Part shown: positions 32,506 through 43,513 of the stretch, piece by piece | Layout of the letters: the number at the start of each line of letters is the position of its first letter | Numbering within the stretch: the first letter of the stretch is position 1 | Position numbers and translations under genes: made by a program | The notes under the pieces: generated by a model | What the model saw: only the letters and a program-made list of their open reading frames with translations | Database searches by the model: none | What the model was told of the DNA's origin: nothing | Assembly: GCF_003589595.1 (NCBI RefSeq) | Contig: NW_020654080.1 | Location: 8,890,115 to 8,954,114 of the forward strand | Direction of reading: 5' to 3' | DNA length: 64,000 bases | DNA from: Hyposmocoma kahamanoa | Taxonomy: Eukaryota > Arthropoda > Insecta > Lepidoptera > Cosmopterigidae

Positions 32506-33050
32506 ATGCGACGCTGCAGAATTAAAGGATGTGGCTTTAGAAAAAGTGCAAATCAATCGAATGTTACATCACACGTGCAATTTGTTTTTTTTTAGTTGTA
32601 TTTTTTTGTCTATAAATCACACAATAGCCCAAATATTTCATGTAACACTTATTTAAGTAGTTTTTTTATAAATCTTGCCAAATTTTGTTTTTGTTACTTT
32701 AGATTGCCTGTTTGTTTGTATATTTTGATGATTGTTGTTAACGATTATTTTGAGATAGTGTTGATCTTGTAAGCATACATATTATCGATATTCTGTTATT
32801 AAAACAATTCACTACGAGGTTTTTGTTGTTTTATTATTATTATTTTTATTATTTCAAGTTTTCTTACAAATGAAAAAATTAAGAAAGAATGGTTGGAAAT
32901 CATAGGACTGCCGAATAAAAACGTTGGCTCAAAGACCATCTTCATTTGTTCGCTTCATTTTGAAGAGCCAAATTTTAACAGAACTTTGAATGTGATTAGA
33001 TTACATGACAATGCTATTCCATCATTAGGTACCATTATTCATAAATAATT
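32506..33050 (+). pseudogene. THAP zinc-finger domain in two pieces
   Basis: The first piece (ATG at 32506 to about 32574) reads MRRCRIKGCGFRKSANQSNV, carrying the first two zinc cysteines. The second piece (about 32860 to a TAA near 33050) reads FLTNEKIKKEWLEIIGL, then IFICSLHFEEPNF, then RLHDNAIPSL. Together they hold the THAP signature: paired N-terminal cysteines, the invariant tryptophan, C-x2-H, and the AVPTL-like end. THAP domains bind DNA in host regulators and in P-element transposases. A GTGCAA donor at 32575 and a TTTCAAG acceptor at 32858 bracket a plausible intron of about 284 bases, but their phases do not match: the donor gives phase 0 and the acceptor needs two carried bases. 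Either a different splice pair is used or a 1-base indel has broken it. No downstream transposase or other domain was found. Confidence 0.6.
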
Positions 33051-34278
33051 ATAAGTTCAATTTAGGTTAAACAAGACTCATTTACTAGTTATTCTCAGTT
33101 CCTGAAAACAAAATTATCCATTTGTTTCTGATTTTTCCCAATGAGAACTCTACCTATTAAAAATGACTATTTTTTTAAAGCCTGCAATACAATAACATCT
33201 TAGTCCAACGTTGCCGGGTAAAGGCCAATACCAACGTATAGACAGCCTATTAGTAAGTACAAGTATTACTATGTAATGTTATATACCAGTAAAGTAGGTA
33301 TAATTAAGTAAGAATGCGCATGTCGCCAACAAACCAAACTGCACAGCAGTTTGGTGACTTTTACTAAATAAGTTACCAGTTGTAATCTTGAAAATAAATT
33401 TTTTTAAAAGTTTAAAAATATGTGTTGACATTTATAATAATATACCACTCAAGATTAAATTATTAGACTTGTGTTTGTGAAGGCATACTTTGGTTACAGT
33501 AAACTAAAGAAACAAAAAAAAAATGTTTCAACATTCAAGCCATACATTTGCATGTCGATAATGACTTATCGATAGATTATGGTACAACACTAAAGAAATT
33601 CGCCATTCGTAACTTTCAAATTTTAGTTTTATGCACGTTGATTCTGTAGTTAGGGCAGCTCCTTTCTTTTATTTTTTTTCCATCCCCTAAGGTATCGCGC
33701 TGTCTTCTATGCCCCGTTCCCCTTATATACAGCATAACTTTATTACGTCATCTAGCAAATTCTAAGTAAACACGTACACTGGGGTTTTTGCATTATAAAG
33801 TTCGTACTCAAATCCAAGGTGACGTTAAAAAAAATATTTTTTTTGTACAGTGACTTATCATTCTCAGTGTGCGATATTATCTTAAAACAATATAAAATAG
33901 AATTTTAAAAATACTACATTTTTTCCATTTTAAGCATGCTCCTGTAGGAAAAAACAGATCGTATTGCTTCTAAAATCACGTAAATTATGTTACAATTTTG
34001 TGTTACAAATTGTACAACGCCCCCAACAGTCATCACGTAGAAGTAAATGTTTCCATGCAAATATTTAACAAGGTTGCTAATGACTATAGACACTTCGAGC
34101 TCGTTGTACAAAGGTGTAATAAAGACGTGGGTTATATAGTTCTTAGTAGTTTACTCGGTTACTGTTTTATAGACTTCATTAAATGTATCCAACACAAGAC
34201 ACGTTTGCGCGCAATGTACACGCAAATCTTGAACGACCCGCTGAACGCACCACCGGCAAAGTTCCGAATTTTTCAGCC
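33051..34278. other. Non-coding stretch, nothing recognised
   Basis: Might hold later exons of the THAP gene, but none was recognised. Confidence 0.35.
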
Positions 34279-34281
34279 TAA

Positions 34282-34588
34282 GTGCCTAGTTACACGATGG
34301 GAAAGTTTTTCGCCCAGTTACTGCGCTTTCACGTACGTTAATGGCGAATCTGAATTCTATTTACTAGGCAACAACATATAAGTCAAATTTAAACCGTGCG
34401 GTCGCCGCGCTGAAGCCGCGCGGACGCCGGACCTATGACAAGCCTGCCTCACTCGCGCGCCCTGGACGCTTATTTAAGTTAAAATGTAAAAGCTAAATAA
34501 ATAAACGGTATTTGTCCATGACAGCCAGATGCACGCGGTCGCTGTACTGGCGTGAGCGCGACGTAATTCGTGTCGAATAAACGCGCCC
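34282..34588. mobile_element. PIF/Harbinger-like MITE related to 9096-9319
   Basis: TAA at 34279-34281 and TTA at 34589-34591. The internal block AATGGCGAATCTGAATTCTA matches AATGGCAAATCTGAATTCTA in the other copy, and GTCGAATAAACGCGCCC matches its far end. Confidence 0.6.
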
Positions 34589-34591
34589 TTA

Positions 34592-35060
34592 GAGTTTGAG
34601 ATAACTATAACGAAATTAGTACCCTAGTACCTTAAATATTTATATTAAAAAAACAATAGGTAACTTTATGACATACGTTTAAAATGTAACAGTAACAGAT
34701 GACCTTTCGCTATTATAAACAATATCGCAACGTTACATACGTTGTTATGGTCACATAAATCTTTTTTATAGTCAACGCTATGTTTACCTTAACAGTGAAA
34801 AGTTATTACAAAGGGGGATTGAAAAAAAAAACAACCATATTCAATTCTTTGACGGTAAAAGCATCGTAAAATATCAACAAAACTTTTTTATTGGTTCCAC
34901 GCTTGAAAACAAGCTTCTCGAGTTACTTTATTACTTTTGTCTATTCGTCAATTATGTGTACGTATTTTTAAGTTTTGGGCTTTATTGGAGACTATTTTAC
35001 ACCTACTTTTAATAGGTACGCGGCAACTATTCATAATACTGAAAGCGAGCATTTGGTCTC
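34592..35060. other. Non-coding stretch, nothing recognised
   Basis: No repeat or domain found. Confidence 0.35.
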
Positions 35061-35063
35061 TGG

Positions 35064-35284
35064 AGATAATAATAATAACGCACACACTCAACATAGCCCC
35101 ACACTAGGGAAACCCTGTGTCGCGGGTGCCATGAACATATACATAGACAACCACAAATTACAACCAAACTCACAAGAGTAACAAATGTAGACCATACAAA
35201 TATTTCTCCCGGCCCGGGAATCGAACCTGGGACCTCAGCGTGGCAGTCATACGGCATGATAACCGTTCGGCTACTGAGGCAGTT
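35064..35284 (-). mobile_element. SINE family A copy 4
   Basis: Complete minus-strand copy with an ATAATAATAA tail, body CCCTGTGTCGCGGGTGCCAT, and an inverted B box and head ending near GGCTACTGAGGCAGTT. Confidence 0.85.
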
Positions 35285-35339
35285 AAATTTGAAATATGCT
35301 AGAGAAGAATAGAAACAATCAGCTGATCCGAAAGAACAC

Positions 35340-35430
35340 CTATTATTTTACCTATTTCTGCCGCCAAGCAGTAATGTGACCATTAACTGTGTTGCGGGTT
35401 GGTGCTGGTGAAAGTACATGACAGGGTTGT
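35340..35430 (+). repeat. Family F 5' fragment
   Basis: CTATTTCTGCCGCCAAGCAG through GGTGCTGGTGAAAGTACA. First third of the family only. Confidence 0.6.
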
Positions 35431-35639
35431 TGTTGATGCAGAATTTTTACTCATCAGCGATGTGAATACTGATTTTATATATTAAAAACAAGCCTAAAAA
35501 TTCTAAAATTCTATAAACAAAAACCCGCCTGCAAAAATACATATTTAGCTGGAAAGATAAAAAAAATATTCCCCCCTCATCCCACAGCCAAGACGAATCT
35601 AACGACACCTCATTATGTCAAAATCCATCAAGCCGTTTA

Positions 35640-36033
35640 GACTGCTTTTCCACCAGAGATGTGCAAGGTAGTGAGATGGTGCGAGGATGGTAGCGGCGCT
35701 GTGAAACGGTGTGATGTTTTTCACTAAAGCTGTGCGATGCAGCTAGGCTGCCCTTTCAGCTCTGCGCGGGCGGGATACGGTGTGGTGGGGAGAGGGGTGG
35801 CGATGTGTCAGTGTCAGAGTTAGTGTCATACTTTCAGTAGCTCTAATTTCCTATATCATTTGGCATACATACCTCGCTCGCATTCCTCGCACACATCTCT
35901 CATACCCATCTCTCGAAATTTTGGATGTATTAGCTCTACTAACCTTTTTCCACCGGACCTGCGTTAAGCGAGCCTGGATTTTTTCCTCGCACACCACCTC
36001 GCTACGTCGCACATCTCTGGTGGAAAGGCAGCC
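35640..36033. mobile_element. 394-bp MITE with TTA target duplication
   Basis: TTA at 35637-35639 and 36034-36036. The ends match inverted: GACTGCTTTTCCACCAGAGA on the left and GGCTGCCTTTCCACCAGAGA on the right, extending about 45 bases. Interior non-coding. TTA plus this structure suggests PIF/Harbinger-type mobilisation. Confidence 0.75.
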
Positions 36034-36059
36034 TTAGGCTGTACAGCGTGAAAAAGACA

Positions 36060-37300
36060 TGGGCATACATGCATACATCCGTTATTATTATGTTGAGTGT
36101 GTCCGTTGTTATTATTATTATTATACATACACTTGAAAAACATTACCCTCCCGCACTAGGGTAAAAAGGCGACAAATGTACATCCTCACTGAATCTATCT
36201 ACATGAACAAACTTTCTATTTTCTTTGGTATTGTAATAAAATATTATTTCAATGATTTTGTGACATTTATAACAAAATAATCAACCTTGATGAAAACAAT
36301 CAATCTGCCTAGCTTAAGCGTCGTAAATTATTCCACCGTACCTTTTAGGTCAAGTCATTACTTGAGCATCTGCAATGAATATCACCATCGATGAATGCAG
36401 ATTATCTGCGGATGCGGATGTAGATACTCGCAATAACCCTGGTACAGGTGCATGGGACTTGTCAACTTATGTCTCAGGGTTAATTGCGCGGTGGCAGTGC
36501 CTCTACGGCCTGTACCCTGCACTGTAGCACCACATGATGTGTTAAAAAGGCCTTTTACAAAAAAATGGCACACATAGTTCGGAAGCACTTATTAAGTTGG
36601 ACCTTTACGACGTTTTAACAAGCTCGTAATTTTATTACATTCAGAGTAATATTTGTATTATTTTTAAATATTCGTTTTATTTATTTTTTATTCACTATAT
36701 TTAGAAGATATATGTATATTATTATTGAGGTCTCATATTCCTCATTATCTTACAATATTTTTTTGTGACGGTTTTAGTTTTAGTAGGATATTTTTACACT
36801 TTATCCGGAAAAACAGGAGCTTTTCCCTAACGCTTTAAATAATTACATCAACCGGTATTTTGAAAAAAGGTCTATGGGCTAAAAAAGGCCTCTCTAAAAT
36901 ACAGCGCACTGGTAGTGTTGTGTGTGTGGTTGTCCTTGGAAAAATAGTGTCATCGTTGATGATGATTCCACTGCTGAGATGAAGATAGCCTGGCCGAACA
37001 TCGGAATAATATATTGGGGTGTAACATCTATGGGGTGCAAATACCTCCATATTAATTGCTTTTACCTTTGTTTCTAATATTATCAACAATTACAGCAAAA
37101 AAAAACATCAAAGACTGTACAGGTCCGCTATTTATTTTATATATAGAACCTGCAGAACCAGAGTTAAATGGGTTACTAACCTAGATTTTTGTAATCCAAG
37201 TAAGCAGAAGCTGTATAATAATAACCTTTACTGTTAAGTTTTTTTTTCGCTCCAGTTTTAAATCTCGGGCAAGTTAATGTGTTTGATCATATGATGATGA
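36060..37300. other. Non-coding stretch with repeat scraps
   Basis: Holds a SINE A-like scrap near 36090-36170 and a family F scrap near 36430-36535 (CATGGGACTTGTCAACTTAT). No gene recognised. Confidence 0.4.
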
Positions 37301-37309
37301 TGTTGATTT

Positions 37310-37390
37310 GATACGGATCGAAGAAGATGCAAAGGAAGACCTACACGACGTTAGATCAAATAAGGGTAAAAATGTGTCGTATCACGAACA
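37310..37390 (+). pseudogene. Possible LINE C-terminal scrap
   Basis: Reads RRRCKGRPT, then after a frame change TTLDQIRVKM. This resembles the GRGRPR.TW.DQI segment near the end of RT proteins. Very short; could be chance. Confidence 0.25.
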
Positions 37391-37756
37391 CAAAGTAGGT
37401 AATAGGCGTTGAAGTGTGAATAAATATGAAATCTCATAACCCGAGACCAAATTATATTACAAGCTCGTGGGCTTCTGCACCTTCCAGTACATATTGCATA
37501 ACTTGTCAACTACACCTTATTAAGGGAACATAATATTAAGTTCAGCGCTTCTGAAAATGCGCCAGCGACACCAAAATTGCAATATGGCTCATACAGTAAG
37601 CACTTGATTACCTTCAAACTTTCTCTTGGATGTTTGAGAGATTGGAATAGACAGATTAAAAAAAAAAATGTTTTAGTCAGGACTTGCTACAAAGTCGAAT
37701 ACTGTATTATGATTTTGACTTGATTTTGACATAACAGAATATGCTCCGATACAAAT

Positions 37757-37999
37757 AAATATATAATAAATAAATAAATATTAGACAACATCACATTCGT
37801 TGCTCTGATCCCAAAGTAAGTAGCTAAAGTACTTCTGTTATGAAAATCGGAAACAACGACGGTACCACAAACACCCGGACCCGAGGCAATATATAAAAGT
37901 GAGTTTCTACACTGACCCGGCCGGGGATCCAACCCGGGACCTAAGAGATAGCGATTCCCGTGAAAACTGATGTGCAAGCCACTCGACCATGGAGGCCGT
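37757..37999 (-). mobile_element. SINE family B copy 3
   Basis: Complete minus-strand copy: TAAATAAATA tail, GACAACATCACATTCGTTGC, AACAACGACGGTACCACAAA, and a tRNA-like head near 37920-37999 with CCACTCGACCATGGAGGC. Confidence 0.85.
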
Positions 38000-39640
38000 C
38001 AAATATTTATTAAAAATGAAAAAAGACCAAAAATATACAGACGTTCTACTGCGGTCACGAGCAGTCAAGCAGTGGTGTTCTGCTCATAGTATTTCCCACA
38101 AGTCATCGAGGCACCTGCTCGAACAAAAAACAACATATTGCTGAAAATGTCTTAACAAGAGCTTGATTTTATCATATAGCTTCGGTAAAATGTGTGCAGA
38201 TTTGACTCCATGAATGCAATGCATCTGTTTTAAGAAAATGACCTGTTCAAAGATTGCATCTTAGTTTAGTGCTATGAAATTAACCGACGCTTATAGACTT
38301 TGCCATAGTTATAATGACGCGCTTTTGTGTAACAGGTAAATTTTTAATAACTCTTTTAAATAGAAAACTACAGTGAGACTCACGTATATTAAGTAATGGA
38401 TATCTGTCGAATTTTTGCTAGACTTGTTTCGAAACAGTACACGGTCCTTAATCACGACCATCCGTAGCGGTGACCCGGCGGAGACTGCGCGCCAAAGCCC
38501 TAACAACTGGGTCATTCAGTACGGGCGCAAGCGCAGACGACGGCGAGCAACTACCCTATAAGTAAGATATCGTTACAAAGGCCGAATGTGTATGTAATAT
38601 ATTTATTTATTCAAATTATACGATATTAAAAAAATACCTGCAAATATAATCGGAAACCACATCTTGCAACGTATGTATAATTTCAACAGCAAACGAAGTT
38701 AAGGGATGTATTTCATTTAAAATCATCAGTGCCGTATCTAGTTGAAAACTAACTTCGAAAGGGTTTTAACTTATGAGTTTCATATGTAAATTTATTGCAG
38801 TCGACGCTAGGCTAATTTGTGCCATAAATTTCAGATCCTTGTCTGTGTGTTTAGTTAGCTCGGTTTTAGGAAGAAATATGTTTATTAGTTCCCAAATGCT
38901 GTGCTAACAGTTATTTGATAGTACCATCTGGGTAACGAAACGTTTGATAATTTTAACAAGATTGATATCAAATTAATATTTATTCAGATTCAAAAGGGGT
39001 GTAAATTGCGCTGTCACATGAAATTTCGACGCAAATTTATTTGATTTGACATTAGTCCTACGAATATTGCTGTAATAAAATGGTGTACAATGTGTCGAAG
39101 CAGAGGGTTTTCGAAGTAGTGTCATGTCGAATAATGTGCGTAAAGCCTTATAATAAATTTATCTTTACAGTGAAACTAGATTGGGCTGGCGTACAGAATT
39201 ACGAAGCAAACAAATATAACGAATACGATATGACATACGATATGATAGACGACACAAAATTGAATACAATATAAATTGCAATTCGACAACGAAATAGTGG
39301 TCTGTTGAAACAATGTTATGTCTTTTAAATGTATATACTTCTATAATGGAGGTATAAATAGCGTTATAACATTTTTTAACTGTAAGGATTTCTTTGCAAT
39401 GGGGTTATGTTTATATGACGAATTTTGCAAAGACGTTGAAATGATTGAAACAATAGTTGAAACAATAGTAACTAAACGAAAAGACAGTACCTCTTTCATG
39501 AGATTACAGTGGCAGTTATTGCTAGCGACCATGTAAAATGTTTGTATACAAAATGCTGTTTCTTCTTGTGTCACTAAGGGCACTGAATAGCTTCCCGTAC
39601 AAAATTGTGAAGTATTATAAATAGGTTGAAGACTGTACCA
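38000..39640. other. Non-coding stretch, nothing recognised
   Basis: Short frames at 39080-39274 and 39318-39536 have no domain or splice support. Confidence 0.4.
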
Positions 39641-39644
39641 CCTC

Positions 39645-39706
39645 AGTCAACCGTGACCATGGGCCCTGTAACGGGCCCGAAAAGTCGTTTTGTTTGAAAA
39701 AACAAA
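39645..39706. repeat. Family H copy 5, left half, interrupted
   Basis: GTCAACCGTGACCATGGGCC through TTTGTTTGAAAAAACAAA, stopping at the TA where the pogo-like element begins. The right half resumes at 42906. Confidence 0.8.
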
Positions 39707-39908
39707 TAGGGTAAAACTAGGTAATACGCCCCAGTTGACAAAACGCCCCACTTCAATAATATGCACATTAAGACAGCTACGAAACGCACACAACGCACAC
39801 TAGTAGACAATAGTCGTCGGACAACATGGCTGGCGTCCACACGTGATTCTCGAACATCACAAGAGAAAAAATTCAAATCGAAGGTTTTGTGCATTAAAAC
39901 AATTTGTG

Positions 39909-40159
39909 GTGAGTTTCAGCATTTTTCTCATACATTAGTTGTTTTGTATTTCTTATTGGATTGACAGGTATCATAGTAAAACACGATAAATTTACTTTGT
40001 TTTCTTATTGTACCTACAATTATAACCTTGAACGTGTCGTCTTGACGTTGGTGGGGCGTTTTAAAAATCGAAATTTACAATATGCCCCACGTGTTGTTTT
40101 ATAATACGCCCCAGCATTTCAACTAAACCAAAATTACATAGTTTAGAAATTTATTACAG
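39909..40159 (+). other. Possible 5' UTR intron of the transposase
   Basis: A strong donor GTGAGT at 39909 and an acceptor TTATTACAG ending at 40159 lie just before the start codon at 40163. Removal would not alter the protein. Confidence 0.35.
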
Positions 40160-40162
40160 ATA

Positions 40163-42421
40163 ATGCCTCGAAAATACCAAAGAAGTACTCTGAGAGCGTC
40201 ATGGGCGTCGGAAGACCTGGAAAAGGCTATGGAGAAAGTTCGAAATAAAGTAATGGGTGTCAATGAAGCTTCCAGAACTTTCAAAATCCCATCTCGGACA
40301 CTCAGAAGGCATCTTCTATCTGGAAAATTAAAGGTTCCCCTTGGTCGCAACCCAGTATTTTCCATCGAGCATGAAAAAAAGATAGTTGCTCATATAAAAA
40401 AATTAGAACAAGTTGGATTTGCCCCAGAGAGAAAAGATGTTAAAGAGATGGCATTTCAAATAGCAAAGAAACTTGAAATAAAAAATCCATTTTTAGAAAG
40501 TTCGGCATCTGCGGGCAACACCTGGTTTATGGGATTTATGAAACGTAACCCTGAATTAAGTACGAGACAGTCAGAAGGATTATCGCTTGCTCGGGCTTAT
40601 GGAGTTAATCGAGAGGACGTCAAATACTTTTTCGATTTACTAACCAAACTCTATGAAAAAAATGATTTTGCCAACCACCCTGAAGACATATATAATATGG
40701 ACGAGTCTGGCATCCAAGTGAACAATAAAGCTGGCAAAGTGGTAGCCACAAAAGGAGCCAGAGACGTTTTCACGCTCACTAGCTGTGAAAAAGGGGAAAA
40801 TGTCACAGTTATTGCTTGCTGCAATGCCCAAGGAAACTTTATTCCTCCAGTACTGATATACAAAGGAACATACAGTAAGCCACAGTTTTCCGAGGGACTC
40901 CCCCCTGGATCCCAAGTTTTTATGAATAAAAAGTCTTCCTACATTAATTCAGATCTTTTCATGAAGTGGTTTGAAGAAGTGTTTCTACGCCACAAAAGTC
41001 AAAGAAAGACGCTGTTGGTTTTAGATGGACACAGCTCGCACAGTAATAACATACGACTACTGGAAGTGGCCAAAGAAAACAACGTGATATTGTTGTGTCT
41101 CCCTAGTCACACAACACACGCCCTTCAACCACTAGATAGAGCATTTTTTCGTCCTCTGAAGATGTACTTTGCTCAAGAAGCAAGAGCATGGATGGTAAGA
41201 AATAAAGATAAGAAACTGACACGATATGACGTTTCAAAACTGATCGGCGGGGCTTGGGGTAAAGCTGCTACTATACGAAATGGCGTATCAGCCTTGAAGT
41301 CGTGTGGAATCTATCCCTTCAACCCTAGTGCTATTCCTGAACACTACTTCTCCTTGTCAGATTCTTTGCGAGAGCAAGATTTGGTCGAAAACGCCCCTAA
41401 TGATGAAGATGATACTTCGACAGAGTCCATGTCATTGCTTGTAGGTCCTTCGGCTACACTTCCAGATTTACCCATAGCGTCACAGCAGATCAACCTTGAA
41501 CTGGAGGCCGAAACTTCAAAACAACATCGTTCCGAGTACGTTTTGATGACTACTGCGTCAACACCCACATCACCCAGTGAACAAGGATCTGGTAATATTT
41601 TGGTCACCACAGCGACAATACATTCGCCGCTTCGTTGTCGCGTTGCTGAACTTGAAGCTAATTTTGAAGAACAAACAGCCAATAAAAACAAGTCAGATGA
41701 TTCTACAAGTGCTATTCATTCACCGATACAAATAATGACTCTTTCTCCAGCAACCCCCAAAAAATGTCCGCAGAAGCGTCCTACTGAACCATATAGCATT
41801 GAATTAAATGACATGGATCTGATTGAACAAATAATACCTGAAAAGACCGTAACTGCCGACTCCAAAGATACGCCTTCCAAAATTTTAAGTGAAATCCATC
41901 CTGTACCGAAACTGCCATTCGTACTATCAAAAAAGAAGCAAAAAGCCGTTATTCTAACTTCTGATGAGCATATACAAAAAAGAAAATTAATTGCAGATAA
42001 AAAGAAACAGAAAGTTGAAGCTGGGAAACTAAGACAAAACACGAGCGCCAGAAAGAGAAAAGTAAATGAAAGTCATAAAAGTCGCACAAAGAAGCAAAAA
42101 ACAATTGGAGAAAAAGACAGAAGTCGACAAAAAAAATTAAAGAAAGATCCTTCAAAACTACAAAAAAAAAAGAAGATAGAATACTCATCTTCATCTGATA
42201 GTAACGATGAAAATATATCAGTTGTTTCAGAGGATGAAATATCCGATGAAGACACAGACAGATGTGCGGAATGCACCGAAAATTATTTTCATACGAAATC
42301 GTCAGAAGACTGGATTCAGTGTACGTCGTGTTCTGCATGGTTGCATGAGTTTTGTACCATGTATAACCCTTTATGCAATCGCTGTGGTCGAAAAGCAAAA
42401 AGAGTAACTGTCAAGAAATAG
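40163..42421 (+). CDS. Pogo-like DDD transposase with C-terminal PHD finger
   Basis: 752 residues, uninterrupted. It acts in the nucleus to bind the element ends and cut and paste it at TA sites. Residues about 19-51 form a Psq/CENP-B-type helix-turn-helix (EASRTFKIPSRTLRRHL). Residues about 65-135 fit the second DNA-binding helix-turn-helix. The DDE_1 catalytic core spans about 170-380, with D180 in YNMDESG, D288 in LVLDGHSSH and D325 in LQPLDRAFF: a DD36D triad, all present. A Ser/Thr-rich linker and a Lys-rich segment (about 630-690, likely nuclear localisation) follow. The end is a PHD-type C4HC3 finger: C701, C704, C720, C723, H728, C731, C738, C741, with W726. The start is the first ATG of the frame, three bases after a possible splice acceptor. 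No stops or shifts, so recent activity is plausible. Minus-strand frames inside are by-products. Confidence 0.93.
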   Translation: MPRKYQRSTLRASWASEDLEKAMEKVRNKVMGVNEASRTFKIPSRTLRRHLLSGKLKVPLGRNPVFSIEHEKKIVAHIKKLEQVGFAPERKDVKEMAFQIAKKLEIKNPFLESSASAGNTWFMGFMKRNPELSTRQSEGLSLARAYGVNREDVKYFFDLLTKLYEKNDFANHPEDIYNMDESGIQVNNKAGKVVATKGARDVFTLTSCEKGENVTVIACCNAQGNFIPPVLIYKGTYSKPQFSEGLPPGSQVFMNKKSSYINSDLFMKWFEEVFLRHKSQRKTLLVLDGHSSHSNNIRLLEVAKENNVILLCLPSHTTHALQPLDRAFFRPLKMYFAQEARAWMVRNKDKKLTRYDVSKLIGGAWGKAATIRNGVSALKSCGIYPFNPSAIPEHYFSLSDSLREQDLVENAPNDEDDTSTESMSLLVGPSATLPDLPIASQQINLELEAETSKQHRSEYVLMTTASTPTSPSEQGSGNILVTTATIHSPLRCRVAELEANFEEQTANKNKSDDSTSAIHSPIQIMTLSPATPKKCPQKRPTEPYSIELNDMDLIEQIIPEKTVTADSKDTPSKILSEIHPVPKLPFVLSKKKQKAVILTSDEHIQKRKLIADKKKQKVEAGKLRQNTSARKRKVNESHKSRTKKQKTIGEKDRSRQKKLKKDPSKLQKKKKIEYSSSSDSNDENISVVSEDEISDEDTDRCAECTENYFHTKSSEDWIQCTSCSAWLHEFCTMYNPLCNRCGRKAKRVTVKK

Positions 42422-42905
42422 TCCTATACCTAATGTTAAATGTTTGAAGACTGATTTATCGTAGTACAAAATTAATGCCAGTAAGAAAACTGTGATTTTG
42501 AAAGAAGCATTTGCATTTTTGATTTTTTTTTAAATTTCTTTTCGTATAATATAGGTAGATTTTTAGAATTTTTAGATACAAAATAATATTAAGACTGAAT
42601 TTTTGCCTTTATAAGTAGTTCATTTAGCATAAGAATAGCAAGAAAATGTGATTTTTAAACTGGGGCATTTTGTAATACTAGTGAGGCATATTAGCCAACA
42701 GTCATTTTACAAAACGCCCCACCTCATCTTTAAAAAAAATTGTCACCAAAAGGCATTTATTGGTCTGTATTACTTTAAATAATTCACAAATAGTTCCTAA
42801 AATACCAAATATTGTTCCAAAATAAAGATATTGATTGAATATCTCCAGAATTTGATTTCATTGAACTCTAAAAAAAAGTGGGGCGTATTGTCTAGTTTTA
42901 CCCTA

Positions 42906-42945
42906 TACGCGATTTACATTCGGAAAAATAATTTAATTTCCTAAG
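42906..42945. repeat. Family H copy 5, right half
   Basis: TACGCGATTTACATTCGGAA through AATTTCCTAA, the continuation of 39645-39706. Confidence 0.8.
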
Positions 42946-42974
42946 TTTTTTTTACTTTATTGTTTTATTTTCAT

Positions 42975-43480
42975 AATACCAAATGACGGGACGAACAAGT
43001 AGTGCGCCTGGTAGTAAGCGACACGCCTATCCATATTAGTTGCAGCGCCACTCAGAGCTTTAAATCACAAAGATCTAAGGGACACTGCCACTGCGCCCGT
43101 CAGCCTGAGACAGAAGTTAACAAGTCCCATGTGCCTATAATTTCACTAGTATCCTTACAAACCGGAACGCAGTAATGGTCACGTTACAGCTTGAAGCAGC
43201 AGAAACGCGTAAGGTGGCAGTACTCTGCCTCCGTGGCCGAACGGTTACCATGCCGGACTGCCACCCAGGGGTCCCAGGTTCGATTCCCGGACCGAGAGAA
43301 ATATTTGTATGGCCTACATTTATGTCTCTCGTGAGTTTGAGTTAGTTTGCGGTAGTCTATGTATGTGTCCATAGCACCCGCGACACAGGGTTTCCGTAGT
43401 GCAGGGTTATATTGTGTGTGTGTAAAAAAAAGTGCTTCTCTGGATAAACTCTTTCACAAGAAGCTCTATTGCTACTAACT
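42975..43480 (-). repeat. Family F copy interrupted by a SINE
   Basis: Family F minus-strand sequence at 42975-43224 resumes at about 43431 (ATAAACTCTTTCACAAGAAG). The intervening 206 bases are SINE A. Confidence 0.75.
43225..43430 (+). mobile_element. SINE family A copy 5, inserted in family F
   Basis: Full copy from CTGCCTCCGTGGCCGAACGG, through B box GGTTCGATTCC, to a TGTGTGTAAAAAAA tail. Flanks AGTACT (43219-43224) and AGTGCT (43431-43436) look like a target duplication with one change. Confidence 0.85.
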
Positions 43481-43513
43481 CACGTGACCAAGGGACAGTT
43501 CTGCCGTGTCAAA

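Larger units (their letters stand above)
39709..42903 (+). mobile_element. Complete pogo-like (Tc1/mariner) transposon
   Basis: 3195 bases. Left end GGGTAAAACTAGGTAATACG; inverted right end GGGTAAAACTAGACAATACG. The 25-base terminal inverted repeats differ at two positions. TA duplications at 39707-39708 and 42904-42905. It encloses one intact transposase gene. GCCCCA-type motifs recur near both ends. All parts expected of an autonomous pogo/Tigger-like element are present. Confidence 0.92.

Noticed and set aside
36100..36160. Telomeric or satellite repeat
   Set aside because: Only short ATT microsatellite runs within SINE scraps; no (TTAGG)n array anywhere in the window.
41344..42398. Several minus-strand open frames under the transposase gene
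   Set aside because: Antisense shadows of the long transposase frame; Lys-rich coding gives Phe/Ser-rich antisense frames.
43184..43372. 62-codon minus-strand frame
   Set aside because: Coincides with SINE A; the same frame appears in other SINE A copies.
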